A stretch of 64,000 nucleotides of DNA from Adiantum capillus-veneris (taxonomy: Eukaryota; Streptophyta; Polypodiopsida; Polypodiales; Pteridaceae). A program made the position numbers and the translations under genes. Location: assembly GCA_014529385.2 (NCBI GenBank), contig CM043946.1, positions 38,887,558 to 38,951,557 of the forward strand, in the 5' to 3' direction. The notes below the pieces were generated by a model. That model was not told the origin of the DNA, did no database searches, and saw nothing but the letters and a program-made list of their open reading frames with translations. Of the stretch, positions 10,140 through 25,000 are shown piece after piece. Position 1 is the stretch's first letter. Each line of letters begins with the position of its first letter.

Positions 10140-12900
10140 ACTATATTGAAACATAGAGAGAAGCAAAGGTCCACCACTTGTCCACTCTAGAGTCCATTGA
10201 AACATGGAGAGAAGGATGCTCCACCATTTGTCCAAAATAGGCTCCATTGAAACATGAAGAGAAGCAATATGCACCATGTCTTCGAGATGCTAGGCTCCAT
10301 TGAAATACCTTCAACCCACGATATTTTGTATATGTGGGGTTTAAATTCAAGGTCCACCACTTGTCCAACCTATTCTCCCTAGTAGCATGAGTGGTTTGGT
10401 CTCAAGATTCACCACTTTTTCACTCTATGTCATTATATTAAGAAGATCTGGGTGTTAAGGTCCACCACTTGTCCAAACTATAAGGCTATATCTAAAATGG
10501 TATTATTTACCACCACTTGGAATGCACATGATAGGTTTTACATAGGGGTATGGTTCCAAGGTCCACCACTTGTCCAAGCTAGCTCTATTGAAACATAGAG
10601 AGAATCAAAGGTCCACCACTTGTCCAAGCTAGGCTCCATTGAAACATGGAGAGAAGGATGCTACACCATTTGTCCAAGCCAGGTTCGATTGAAACATGAA
10701 GAGAAGCAAGCTGCACCATGTCTCCAAAATGCTAGGCTCCATTGAAATATCTTAAACCCATGATATTTCGTACATGGGGGGTTTACATTCAAGGTCCACC
10801 ACTTGTCCAACCTATTATCACTAGTAGCACGAGTGGTTTGGTCTCAAGATTCACCAACTTTTCACTCTATGTCATTATATTAAGCAGATCTGGGTGTTAA
10901 GGTCCACCACTTGTCCAACCTATAAGGCTATATCTTAAAGGGTATTCTTTCTGACCACTTGGAATGACCATGATAGGTTTTACATGGGGGTTTGGTTCCA
11001 AGGTCCACCACTTGTCCAAGATAACTCTATTGAAACATAGAGAGAAGCAAAGGTCCACCACTTGTCCAAGCTAGGGTCCATTGAAACATGGAGAGAAGGA
11101 TGCTCCACCATTTGTCCAAGATAGGCTCTATTGAAACATGAAGAGAAGCAAGCTGCACCATGTGTCCAAGATGCTAAGATCCATTGAAATACCTTACACC
11201 CACGATATTTTGTACATAGGGAGTTTACATTCAAGGTCCACCACTTGTCCAACCTATTATCTCTAGTAGCATGAGTGGTTTGGTCTCAAGATTCACCACT
11301 TTTCCACTCTATGTCATTATGTTAAGAAGATCTGTGTGTTAAGGTCAACCACTTGTCCAACCTATAAGGCTATATCTTAAACTTTATTCTTTCTCACCAC
11401 TTGGAGTTACCATGATAGGTTTTAGATGGGAGTTTGGTTACAAGACCCACCACTTGTCCAAGCTAAATCTATTGAAACATAGAGAGAAGAAAAGGTCCAC
11501 CACTTGTCCAAGCTAGGCTCCATTGAAACATGGAGAGAAGGATGCTCCACCATTTGTCAAAGATAGGCTCCATTGAAACATGAAGAGAACCAAGTTGCAC
11601 CATGTCTCCAAGATGCTAGGCTCCATTGAAATACCTTAAACCCATGATATTTCGTACATGGAGGGTATACATTAAAGGTCCACCACTTGTCCAACCTATT
11701 ATCCTTAGTAGCATGAGTGGTTTGGTCTCAAGATTCACCACTTTTCCACTCTATGTCGTTATATTAAGAAGATCTAGGTTTTAAGGTCGACCACTTGTCC
11801 AACCTATAAGGCTAGATCTTAAAGGGTATTATTTCTCACCACTTGGAATGACCATGATATGTTTTACATGGGGGTTTGGTTCCAAGGTCCACCACTTGTC
11901 CAAGCTAACTCTATGGAAACATAGAGAGAAGCAAAGGTCCACCACTTGTTCAAGCTAGGCTCCATTGAGACATTTAGAGAAGGATGATCCCCCATTGGTG
12001 GAAGATAGGCTCCATCGAAACATGAAGAGAAGCAAGCTGCACCATGTCTCCAAGATGCTTCATCGAAATACCCTCAACCCAGGATATTTTGTACATGGGG
12101 TGTTTACATTCAAGGGCCACCACTTGTCAAAGATATTATCGCTAGTAGCATGAGTGGTTTTGTCTCAAGATTCACCACTTTTCCACTCTATGTCATTATA
12201 TTAAGAATATGTGGGTGTTAAGGTCCACCACTTGTCCAACCTATAGGTCTATATCTTAAAGGTTATTCTTTCTTACCACTTGGAGTGACCATAATAGGTT
12301 TTATATGGGGTTTTGGTTCCAAGCCCCACCACTTGTCCAAGCTAACTCTATTGAAACAGAGAGAGGAGCAAAGGTCCACCACTTGTCCAAGCTAGGCTCC
12401 ATTGAAACATGGAGAGAAGGATGCTTCACCATTTGTCCAAGATAGGCTCCATTGAAACATGAAGAAAAGCAATGTGCACCATGTCTCCAAGATGCTAGGC
12501 TCCAGCGAAAAACATTAAACCCACGATATGTCGTAGATGAGGGGTTTAGATTCAAGGTCCAACACTTGTCCAAGCTATTATTGGTAGTAGCCTGAGTGGT
12601 TTGGTCTCAAGATTCACCACTTTTTCACTCTATGTCATTATATTAAGAATATCTTGGTGTTAAGGTCCACCACTTGTCCAACCTTTAAGGCTACATCTTA
12701 AAGGTTATTCTTTCGTACCACTTGGAGTGACGATGATAGGTTTTACATGGGGGTTTGGTTCCAAGGTCCACCACTTGTCGAAGATAACTCTATTGAATCA
12801 TAGAGAGAAGCAAAGGTCCACCACGTGTCCAAGTTAGGCTCCATTGAAACATGGAGAGAAAGATGCTCCACCATTTGTCAAAGCTAACTCTATTGAGAAA
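10140..12900 (+). repeat. ~443-bp higher-order repeat block
   Basis: The anchor TTTTACATGGGGGTTTGG or a close variant recurs near 10536, 10978, 11421, 11866, 12298 and 12741. The intervals are 442, 443, 445, 432 and 443 bases. Each unit has about nine monomer-sized segments: two strong palindromic ones, a CACCATGTCTCCAAGATGC segment, a GGTTTACATTCAAGG segment, a CATGAGTGGTTTGG segment and the TATAAGGCTATATCTTAAA linker. Confidence 0.85.
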
Positions 12901-13099
12901 TGGGGGGTTTACGTTCAACGTCCACCACTTTCCAAGCTATTACCGCTAGTAGCATGAGTGGTTTTGTCTAAAGATTCAACACTTTTTCACTCTATGTCAT
13001 TATGTTAAGAATATTTGGGTGTTAAGGTCCACCACTTGTCCAACCTATAGGACTATATCTTAAAGGTTATTCTTTCTCACGACTTGGAGTGACCATGAT

Positions 13100-16000
13100 A
13101 GGTTTTACATTGGGGTTTGGTTCCAAGGTCCACCACTTGTCCAAGCTAACTCTATTGAAACATAGAGAGAAGCAAAGGTCCACCACTTGTCCAAGCTAGG
13201 GTCCATTGAAACATGGAGAGAAGGATGCTCCACCATTTGTCCAAGATAGGCTCTAATGAAACATGAAGAGAAGCATGTTGCACCATGTCTCCAAGATGCT
13301 AGGCTCCATCTAAATACCTTAAACCCACCATATTTCCTAGATGGGGGGTTTACATTCAAGGTCCACCACTTGTCCAACCTATAAGTATATATCTTAAAGG
13401 TTATTCTTTCTTACCACTTGGAGTAAACATGATAGGTTTTATATGGGGGTTTGGTTCCAAGCTCCACCACTTGTCCAAGCTAACTCTATTGAAACAGAGA
13501 GAGGAGCAAAGGTCCACCACTTGTCCAAGCTAGGCTCCATTGAAACATAGAGAGAAGGATGCTTCACCATTTGTCCAAATAGGCTCCATTGAAACATGAC
13601 AAGAAGCAAGCTGCACCATGTCTCCAAGATGCTAGGCTCCATCGAAAAACATTAAACCCATGATATGTCGTAGATGAGGGATTCACATTCAAGGTCCAAC
13701 ACTTGTCCAAGCTATTATTGGTAGTAGCCTGAGTGGTTTCGTCTCAAGATTCACCACTTTTACACTCTATGTCATTATATTAAGAATATGTGGGTGTTAA
13801 GGTCCACCACTTGTACAACCTATAAGGCTACATCTTAAAGGTTATTCTTTCTTACCACTTGGAGTGACCATGATAGGTTTTACATGGGGGTTTGGTTTCA
13901 AGTTCCACCACTTGTCCAAGCTAACTCTATTGATTTATAGAGAGAAGCAAAGGTCCACCACCTGTCTAAGCTAGGCTCCATTGAAACATGGAGAGAAGGA
14001 TGCTCCATCATTTCTCGAAGCTAACTCTATTGAAACATGGGGGGTTTACGTTCAAGGTCCACCACTTGTCCAAGCTAATACCGCTAGTAGCATGAGTGGT
14101 CTTGTCTCAAGATTCACCACTTTATCACTCTATGTCATTATATTAAGGATATCTGTGTGGTAAGGTCCACCACTTGTCCAACCTATAAGCCTATATTTTA
14201 AAGGTTATTCTTTCTCACCACTTGGAGTGACCATGATAGGTTTTACATGGGGGTTTGAGTTCCAAGGTCCACCACTTGTCCAAGCAAAATCTATTGAATC
14301 ATAGAGAGAAGCCAAGGTCCACCACTTGTCCAAGCTAGGGTCCATTGAAACATGGAGAGAAGGATGCTCCACCATTTCTCCAAGATAGGCCTCCATCGAT
14401 AAATGAAGAGAAGCAAGCTGCACCATGTCTCCAAGATGCGAGGCTTCATCGAAATACCTTAAACGCAGGATATTTTGTACATGGGCGGTTTACATTCAAG
14501 GGCCGATACTTGTCCAGGCTATTATCGCTAGTAGCATGAGTGGATTTGTCTCAAGATTCACCACTTTTCCACTCTATGTCATTATATTAAGAATATGTAG
14601 GTGTTAAGGTCCACCACTTGTCCAACCTATAAGTCTATATCTTAAAGGTTATTCTTTCTTTCCAGTTTGAGTAACCATGATAGGTTTTACATGGGGGTTT
14701 TGTTCCAAGCTCCACCACTTGTCCAAGCTAACTCTATTGAAACAGAGAGAGAAGCAAAGGTCCACCACTTGTCCAAGCTAGGCTCCATTGAAACATGGAG
14801 AGAACGATGCTCCACCATTTGTCCAAGATAGGGGCCATTGAAACATGAAGAAAAGCAATGTGCACCATGTCTCCAAGATGCTAGACTCCATCTAAATACC
14901 TTAAACCCACCATATTTTGTAGATGGGCGGTGTACATTCAAGGTCCACCAGTTGTCCAAGCTATAAGTCTATATCTTAAAGGTTATTCTTTCTTACCACT
15001 TGGAGTGACCATGATAGGTTTTATATGGGGGTTTTGTTCCATGCTCCACCACTTGTCCAAGCTAACTCTATTGAAACAGAGAGAGAATCAAAGGTCCACC
15101 ACTTGTCCAAGCTAGGCTCCATTGAAACATGGAGAGAAGGATGCTCCACCATTTGTCCAAGATAGGCTCCATTGAAACATGACGAGAAGCAAGATGCACC
15201 ATGTCTCCAAGATGCTAGGCTCCATCTAAAAACATTAAACCCATGATATGTCGTAGATGAGGGGTTTACATTCAAGGTCCAACACTTGTCCAAGCTATTA
15301 TTGGTAGTAGCCTGAGTGGTTTTGACTCAAGATTCACCACTTTTCCACTCTATGTCATTATATTAAGTATATGTGGGTGTTAAGGTCCACCACTTGTACA
15401 ACCTACAAGGCTACATCTTAAAGGTTATTCTTTATTACCACTTGGAGTGACCATGATAGGTTTTACATGGGGGTTTGGTTTCAAGTTCCACCACTTGTCC
15501 AAGCTAACTCTATTGAATTATAGAGAGAAGCAAAGGTCAACCACTTGTCTAAGCTAGGCTCCATTGAAACATGGAGAGAAGGATGCTCCATCATTTCTCG
15601 AAGCTAACTCTATTAAAACATGGGGGGTTTACGTTCAAGGCCCACCACTTGTCCAAGCTATTACCGCTAGTAGCATGAGTGGTTTTGTCTCAAGATTCAT
15701 CACTTTATCACTCTATGTCATTATATTAAGGATATCTGGGTGTTAAGGTCCACGACTTGTCCAACCTATAAAGCTATATCTTAAAGGTTATTCTTTCTCA
15801 CGACTTCGAGTGACCATGATAGGTTTTACATTGGGGTTTGGTTCCAAGGTCCACCACTTGTCCAAGCTAACTCTATTGAAACATAGAGAGAAGCAAAGAT
15901 CCACCACTTGTGCAAGCTAGGGTCCATTGAAACATGGAGAGAAGGATGCTCCACCATTTGTCCAAGATAGGCTCCATTGAAACATGAAGAGAAGCAAGGT

Positions 16001-19000
16001 GCACTATGTCTCCAAGATGCTAGGCTCCATCTAAATACCTTAAACCCACGATATTTCGTAGATGGGGGGTTTACATTCAAGGTCCACCACTTGTCCAACC
16101 TATTATCGCTAGTAGCATGAGTAGTTTGCTCTCAAGATTCACCACTTTTCCACTCTATGCCATTATATTAAGAATATCTGGGTGTTAACGTCCACCACTT
16201 GTCCAACCTATAAGGATATATCATTAAGGTTATTCTTTCTCACCACTTGGAGTGAACATGATAGGTTTTACATGGGGGTTTGGTTGCAAGGTCCACCACT
16301 TGTCCAAGCTAACTCTATTGAAACCTAGAGAGAAACAAAGGTCCACTACTTGTACAAGCTAGGCTCTATTGAAAGATGGAGAGAACGATGCTCCACCATT
16401 TGTCGAAGCTAAGTCTATTAAAACATGGGGGGTTTACAATCAAGTTCCACCACTTGTCCAAGCTACTATCGCTAGTAGCATGAGTGGTTTTGTCTCAAGA
16501 TTCACCACTTTTTCACTCTATGTTATAATATTAAGAATATTTGGGTGTTAAGGTCCACCACTTGTCCAACCTATATGCCTATATTTTAAAGGTTATTCTT
16601 TCTCACCACTTGGAGTGAGCATGATAGGTTTTACATGGGGTTTTGAGTTCCAAGGTCCACCACTTTTCCAAGAAAACTCTATTGAATCATAGAGAGAAGC
16701 AAAGGTCCACCACTTGTGCAAGCTAGGGTACATTGAAACATGGAGAGAAGGATGCTCCACCATTTGTCCAAGATAGGCTCCATCGAAAAATGAAGCGAAG
16801 CAAGCTGCACCATGTCTCCAAGATGCTAGGCTTCATCGAAATACCTTAAACCCATGATATTTTGTACATGGGGGGTTTACATTCAAGGGCCGATACTTGT
16901 CGAAGCTATTATCGCTACTAGCATGAGTGGCTTTGTCTCAAGATTCACCACTTTTCCACTCTATGTCATTATATTAAGAATATGTGGGTGTTGAGGTCCA
17001 CCACTTGTCCAACCTATAAGTCCATATCTCAAAGGTTATTCTTTGTTACCACTTGGAGTGACCATGATACGTTTTACATGGGGGTTTGGTTCCAAGCTCC
17101 ACCACTTGTCCAAGCTAACTCTATTGAAACAGAGAGAGAAGCAAAGGTCCACCACTTGTCCAAGCTAGGGTCCATTGAAACATGGAGAGAAGGATGCTCC
17201 ACCATTTGTCCAAGATAGGCTCCATTGAAATGTGAAGAGAAGCAATGTGCACCATGTCTCCAAGATGCTAGGCTCCATCTAAATACCTTAAACCCACCAT
17301 ATTTCGTAGATGGGTGGTTTACATTCAAGGTCCACCACTTGTCCAACCTATAAGCCTATATCTGAAAGGTTATTCTTTCTTACCACTTGGAGTGACCATG
17401 ATAGGTTTTATATGGGGGTTTGGTTCCAAGCTCCACCACTTGTCCAAGCTAACTCTATTGAAACAGAGAGAGAAGCAAAGGTCCACCACTTATCCAAGCT
17501 AGGGTCCATTGAAACATGGAGAGAAGGATGCTCCACCATTTGTCCAAGATAGGCTCCATTGAAACATGACGAGAAGCAAGCTGCACCATGTCTCCAAGAT
17601 GCTAGGCTCCATCAGAAAACATTAAACCCATGATATGCCGTAGATGAGGGGTTTACATTCAAGGTCCAACACTTCTCCAAGCTATTATTGGTAGTAGCCT
17701 GAGTGGTTTGGTCTATGGATTTACCACTTTTCCACTCTATGTTATTATATTAAGAATATGTGGGTGTTAAGGTCCACCACTTGTACAACCTATAAGGATA
17801 TATTTTAAAGGTTATTCTTTCTTACCACTTGGAGTGACCATGATAGGTTTTACATGGGGGTTTGGTTGTAAGTTCCACCACTTGTCCAAGCTAACTCTAT
17901 TGAATTATAGAGAGAAGCAAAGGTCCACCACTTGTCTAAGCTAGGCTCCATTGAAACATGGAGAGAAGGATGCTCCATCATTTCTCGAAGCTAACTCTAT
18001 TGAAACATGGGGGGTTTACGTTCAAGGTCCACCACTTGTCCAAGCTATTACTGCTAGTAGCATGAGTGGTTTTGTCTCAAGATTCACCACTTTATCACTC
18101 TATGTGATTATATTAAGGATAACTGGGTGTTAAGGTCCACCACTTGTCCAACCTATAATGCTATATCTTAAAGGTTATTCTTTCTCACGACTTGGAGTGA
18201 ACATGATAGGTTTAACATTGGGGTTTGGTTCCAAGGTCCAGCACTTGTCCAAGCTAACTCTATTGAAACCTAGAGAGAAACAAAGGTCTACTACTTGTCC
18301 AAGCTAGGCTGCATTGAAAGATGGAGAGAACGATGCTCCACCAATTGTCGAAGGTTTACGTTCAAGTTCCACCACTTGTCCAAGCTATTATCACTAGTAG
18401 CATGACTGGTTTTGTCTCAAGATTCACCACTTTTTCACTCTATGTCATTATATTAAGAATATTTGGGTGTTAAGGTCCACCACTTGTCCAACCTATAAGC
18501 CTATATTTTAAAGGTTATTCTTTCTCACCGCTTGGAGTGACCATGATAGGTTTTACATGGGGGTTTGAGTTCCAAGGTCCACCACTTGCCCAAGCAAACA
18601 CTATTGAATCATAGAGAGAAGCCAAGGTCCACCACTTGTCCAAGCTAGGGTCCATTGAAACATGGAGATAAGGATGCTCCACCATTTGTCCAAGATAGGC
18701 TCCATCGAAAAATGATGAGAAGCAAGCTGCACCATGTCTCCAAGATGCTAGGCTTCATCGAAATACCTTAAACGCAGGATATTTTCTACATGGGCGGTTT
18801 ACATTCAAGGGGGGATACTTGTCCCAGCTATTATGGCTAGTAGCATGAGTGGATTTGTCTCAAGATTCACCACTTTTCCACTCTATGTCATTATATTAAG
18901 AATATGTGGGTGTTAAGGTCAACCACTTGTCCAACCTATAAATCTATATCTTAAAGGTTATTCTTTCTTACCACTTTGAGTAACCATGATAGGTTTTACA

Positions 19001-22000
19001 TTGGGGTTTGGTTCCAAGCTCCACCACTTGTCCAAGCTAACTCTATTGAAACAAAGAGAGAAGCAAAGGTCCACCACTTGTCCAAGCTAGGGTCCATTGA
19101 AACATGGAGAGAAGGATGCTCCACCATTTGTCCAAGATAGGCTCCATTGAAACATGAAGAAAAGCAATGTGCACCATGTCTCCAAGATGCTAGACTCCAT
19201 CTAAATACCTTAACCCCACGATATTTCGTAGATGGGGGGTTTACATTCAAGGTCCACCACTTGTCTAACCTATAAGTCTATATCTTAAAGGTTATTCTTT
19301 CTTACCACTTGGAGTGACCATGATAGGTTTTATATCGGGGTTTTGTTCCAAGCTCCACCACTTGTCCAACCTAACTCTATTGAAACAGAGAGAGAAGAAA
19401 AGGTCCACCACTTGTCCAAGCTATGCTCCATTGAAACATGGAGAGAAGGATGCTCCACCATTTTTACAAGATAGGCTCCATTGAAACATGACGAGAAGCA
19501 AGCTGCACCATGTCTCCAAGATGCTAGGCTCCATCTAAAAACATTAAACCCATGATATGTCGTAGATGAGGGGTTTACATTCAAGGTCCAACACTTGTCC
19601 AAGCTATTATTGGTAGTAGCCTGAGTGGTTTTGACTCAAGATTCACCACTTTTCCACTCTATGTCATTATATTAAGAATATGTGGGTGTTAAGGTCCACC
19701 ACTTGTACAACCTATAAGGCTACATCTTAAAGGTTATTCTTTCTTACCACTTGGAGTGACCATGATAGGTTTTACATGGGGGTTTGGTTTCAAGTTCCAC
19801 CACTTGTCCAAGCTAACTCTATTGAATTATAGAGAGAAGCAAAGGTCCACCACTTGTCTAGGCTAGGCTCCATTGAAACATGGAGAGAAGGATGCTCCAT
19901 CATTTCTCGAAGCTAACTCTATTGAAACATGGGAGGTTTACGTTCAAGGTCCACCACTTGTCCAAGCTATTACTGCTAGTAGCATGAGTGGTTTTGTCTC
20001 AAGATTCACCACTTTATCACTCTATGTGATTATATTAAGGATATCTGGGTGTTAAGGTCCACCACTTGTCCAACCTATAATGCTATATCTTAAAGGTTAT
20101 TCTTTCTCACGACTTGGAGTGAACATGATAGGTTTAACATTGGGGTTTGGTTCCAAGGTCCAACACTTGTCCAAGCTAACTCTATTGAAACCTAGAGAGA
20201 AACAAAGGTCTACTACTTGTCCAAGCTAGGCTGCATTGAAAGATGGAGAGAACGATGCTCCACCAATTGTCGAAGCTAAGTCTATTGAAACATGGGGGGT
20301 TTACGTTCAAGTTCCACCACTTGTCCAAGCTATTATCACTAGTAGCATGACTGGTTTTGTCTCAAGATTCACCACTTTTTCACTCTATGTCATTATATTA
20401 AGAATATTTGGGTGTTAAGGTCCACCACTTATCCAACCTATAAGCCTATATTTTAAAGGTTATTCTTTCTCACCGCTTGGAGTGACCATGATAGGTTTTA
20501 CATGGGGGTTTGAGTTCCAAGGTCCACCACTTGCCCAAGCAAACACTATTGAATCATAGAGAGAAGCCAAGGTCCACCACTTGTCCAAGCTAGGGTCCAT
20601 TGAAACATGGAGATAAAGATGCTCCACCATTTGTCCAAGATAGGCTCCATTGAAAAATGATGAGAAGCAAGCTGCACCATGTCTCCAAGATGCTAGGCTT
20701 CATCGAAATACCTTAAACGCAGGATATTTTCTACATGGGCGGTTTACATTCAAGGGCCGATACTTGTCCAAGCTATTATGGATAGTAGCATGAGTGGATT
20801 TGTCTCAAGATTCACCACTTTTCCACTCTATGTCATTATATTAAGAATATGTGGGTGTTAAGGTCCACCACTTGTCCAACCTATAAATCTATATCTTAAA
20901 GGTTATTCTTTCTTACCACTTTGAGTAACCATGATAGGTTTTACATTGGGGTTTGGTTCCAAGCTCCACCACTTATCCAAGCTAACTCTATTGAAACAAA
21001 GAGAGAAGCAAAGGTCCACCACTTGTCCAAGCTAGGGTCCATTGAAACATGGAGAGAAGGATGCTCCACCATTTGTCCAAGATAGGCTCCATTGAAACAT
21101 GAAGAAAAGCAATGTGCACCATGTCTCCAAGATGCTAGACTCCATCTAAATACCTTAAACCCACCATATTTCGTAGAGGGGGGGTTTACATTCAAGGTCC
21201 GATACTTGTCCAAGCTATTATGGATAGTAGCATGAGTGGATTTGTCTCAAGATTCACCACTTTTCCACTCTATGTCATTATATTAAGAATATGTGGGTGT
21301 TAAGGTCCACCACTTGTCCAACCTATAAATCTATATCTTAAAGGTTATTCTTTCTTACCACTTGGAGTGACCATGATAGGTTTTATATCGGGGTTTTGTT
21401 CCAAGCTCCACCACTTGTCCAACCTAACTCTATTGAAACAGAGAGAGAAGCAAAGGTCCACCACTTGTCCAAGCTAGGCTGCATTGAAACATGGAGAGAA
21501 GGATGCTCCACCATTTGTCCAAGCTAGGCTCCATTGAAACATGGAGAGAAGGATGCTCCACCATTTTTCCAAGATAGGCTCCATTGAAACATGACGAGAA
21601 GCAAGCTGCACCATGTCTCCAAGAAGCTAGGCTCCATCTAAAAACATTAAACCCATGATATGTCGTAGATGAGGGGTTTACATTCAAGGTCCAACACTTG
21701 TCCAAGCTATTATTGGTAGTAGCCTGAGTGGTTTTGACTCAAGATTCACCACTTTTCCACTCTATGTCATTATATTAAGAATATGTGGGTGTTAAGGTCC
21801 ACCACTTGTACAACCTATAAGGCTACATCTTAAAGGTTATTCTTTATTACCACTTGGAGTGACCATGATAGGTTTTACATGGGGGTTTGGTTTCAAGTTC
21901 CACCACTTCTCCAAGCTAACTCTATTGAATTATAGAGAGAAGCAAAGGTCCACCACTTGTCTAGGCTAGGCTCCATTGAAACATGGAGAGAAGGATGCTC

Positions 22001-25000
22001 CATCATTTCTCGAAGCTAACTCTATTGAAACATGGGAGGTTTACGTTCAAGGTCCACCACTTGTCCAAGCTATTACTGCTAGTAGCATGAGTGTTTTTGT
22101 CTCAAGATTCACCACTTTATCACTCTATGTTATAATATTAAGAATATCTGGGTGTTAAGGTCCACCACTTGTCCAACCTATATGCCTATATTTTAAAGGT
22201 TATTCTTTCTCACCACTTCGAGTGACCATGATAGGTTTTACATGGGGTTTTGAGTTCCAAGGTCCACCACTTTTCCAAGCAAACTCTATTGAATCATAGA
22301 GAGAAGCAAAGGTCCACCACTTGTCCAAGCTAGGGTCCATTGAAACATGGAGAGAAGGATGCTCCACCATTTGTCCAAGATAGGCTCCATTGAAACATGA
22401 AGAAAAGCAATGTGCACCATGTCTCCAAGATGCTAGACTCCATCTAAATACCTTAAACCCACCATATTTCATAGAGGGGGGGTTTACATTCAAGGTCCAC
22501 CACTTGTCCAACCTATAAGTCTATATCATAAAGGTTATTCTTTTTTACCACTTGGAGTGACCATGATAGGTTTTATATCGGGGTTTTGTTCCAAGCTCCA
22601 CCAGTTGTCCAACCTAACTCTATTGAAACAGAGAGAGAAGCAAAGGTCCACCACTTGTCCAAGCTAAGCTCCATTGAAACATGGAGAGAAGGATGCTCCA
22701 CCATTTTTCCAAGATAGGCTCCATTGAAACATGACGAGAAGCAAGCTGCACCATGTCTCCAAGATGCTAGGCTCCATCTAAAAACATTAAACCCATGATA
22801 TGTCGTAGATGAGGGGTTTACATTCAAGGTCCAACACTTGTCCAAGCTATTATTGGTAGTAGCCTGAGTGGTTTTGACTCAAGATTCACCACTTTTCCAC
22901 TCTATGTCATTATATTAAGAGTATGTGGGTGTTAAGGTCCACCACTTGTACAACCTATAAGGCTACATCTTATAGGTTATTCTTTCTTACCACTTGGAGT
23001 GACCATGATAGGTTTTACATGGGGGTTTGGTTCCAAGCTCCACCACTTGTCCAAGCTAACTCTATTGAAACAGAGAGAGAAGCAAAGGTCCACCACTTAT
23101 CCAAGCTAGGGTCTATCGAAACATGGAGAGAAGGATGCTCCACCATTTGTCCAAGCTAGGCTCCATTGAAACATGGAGAGAAGGATGCTCCACCATTTTT
23201 CCAAGATAGGCTCCATTGAAACATGACGAGAAGCAAGCTGCACCATGTCTCCAAGAAGCTAGGCTCCATCTAAAAACATTAAACCCATGATATGTCGTAG
23301 ATGAGGGGTTTACATTCAAGGTCCAACACTTGTCCAAGCTATTATTGGTAGTAGCCTGAGTGGTTTTGACTCAAGATTCACCACTTTTCCACTCTATGTC
23401 ATTATATTAAGAATATGTGGGTGTTAAGGTCCACCACTTGTACAACCTATAAGGCTACATCTTAAAGGTTATTCTTTCTTACCACTTGGAGTGACCATGA
23501 TAGGTTTTACATGGGGGTTTGGTTTCAAGTTCCACCACTTGTCCAAGCTAACTCTATTGAATTATAGAGAGAAGCAAAGGTCCACCACTTGTCTAGGCTA
23601 GGCTCCATTGAAACATGGAGAGAAGGATGCTCCATCATTTCTCGAAGCTAACTCTATTGAAACATGGGGGGTTTACGTTCAAGGTCCACCACTTGTCCAA
23701 GCTATTACTGCTAGTAGCATGAGTGGTTTTGTCTCAAGATTCACCACTTTATCACTCTATGTGATTATATTAAGGATATCTGGGTGTTAAGGTCCACCAC
23801 TTGTCCAACCTATAATGCTATATCTTAAAGGTTATTCTTTCTCACGACTTGGAGTGAACATGATAGGTTTAACATTGGGGTTTGGTTCCAAGGTCCAGCA
23901 CTTGTCCAAGCTAACTCTATTGAAACCTAGAGAGAAACAAAGTTCTACTACTTGTCCAAGCTAGGCTGCATTGAAAGATGGAGAGAACGACGCTCCACCA
24001 ATTGTCGAAGCTAAGTCTATTGAAACATGGGGGGTTTACGTTCAAGTTCCACCACTTGTCCAAGCTATTATCACTAGTAGCATGACTGGTTTTGTCTCAA
24101 GATTCACCACTTTTTCACTCTATGTCATTATATTAAGAATATTTGGGTGTTAAGGTCCACCACTTGTCCAACCTATAAGCCTATATTTTAAAGGTTATTC
24201 TTTCTCACCCCTTGGAGTGACCATGATAGGTTTGACATGGGGGTTTGAGTTCCAAGGTCCAGCACTTGTCCAAGCAAACACTATTGAATCATAGAGAGAA
24301 GCCAAGGTCCACCACTTGTCCAAGCTAGGGTCCATTGAAACATGGAGATAAGGATGCTCCACCATTTGTCCAAGATAGGCTCCATCGAAAAATGATGAGA
24401 AGCAAGCTGCACCATGTCTCCAAGATGCTAGGCTTCATCGAAATACCTTAAACGCAGGATATTTTCTACATGGGCATTTTACATTCAAGGGCCGATACTT
24501 GTCCAAGCTATTATGGATAGTAGCATGAGTGGATTTGTCTCAAGATTCACCACTTTTCCACTCTATGTCATTATATTAAGAATATGTGGGTGTTAATGTC
24601 CACCACTTGTCCAACCTATAAATCTATATCTTAAAGGTTATTCTTTCTTACCACTTTGAGTAACCATGATAGGTTTTACATTGGGGTTTGGTTCCAAGCT
24701 CCACCACTTGTCCAAGCTAACTCTATTGAAACAAAGAGAGAAGCAAAGGTCCACCACTTGTCCAAGCTAGGGTCCATTGAAACATGGAGAGAAGGATGCT
24801 CCACCATTTGTCCAAGATAGGCTCCATTGAAACATGAAGAAAAGCAATGTGCACCATGTCTCCAAGATGCTAGACTCCATCTAAATACCTTAAACCCACC
24901 ATATTTCGTAGAGGGGGGGTTTACATTCAAGGTCCACCACTTGTCCAACCTATAAGTCTATATCTTAAAGGTTATTCTTTCTTACCACTTGGAGTGACCA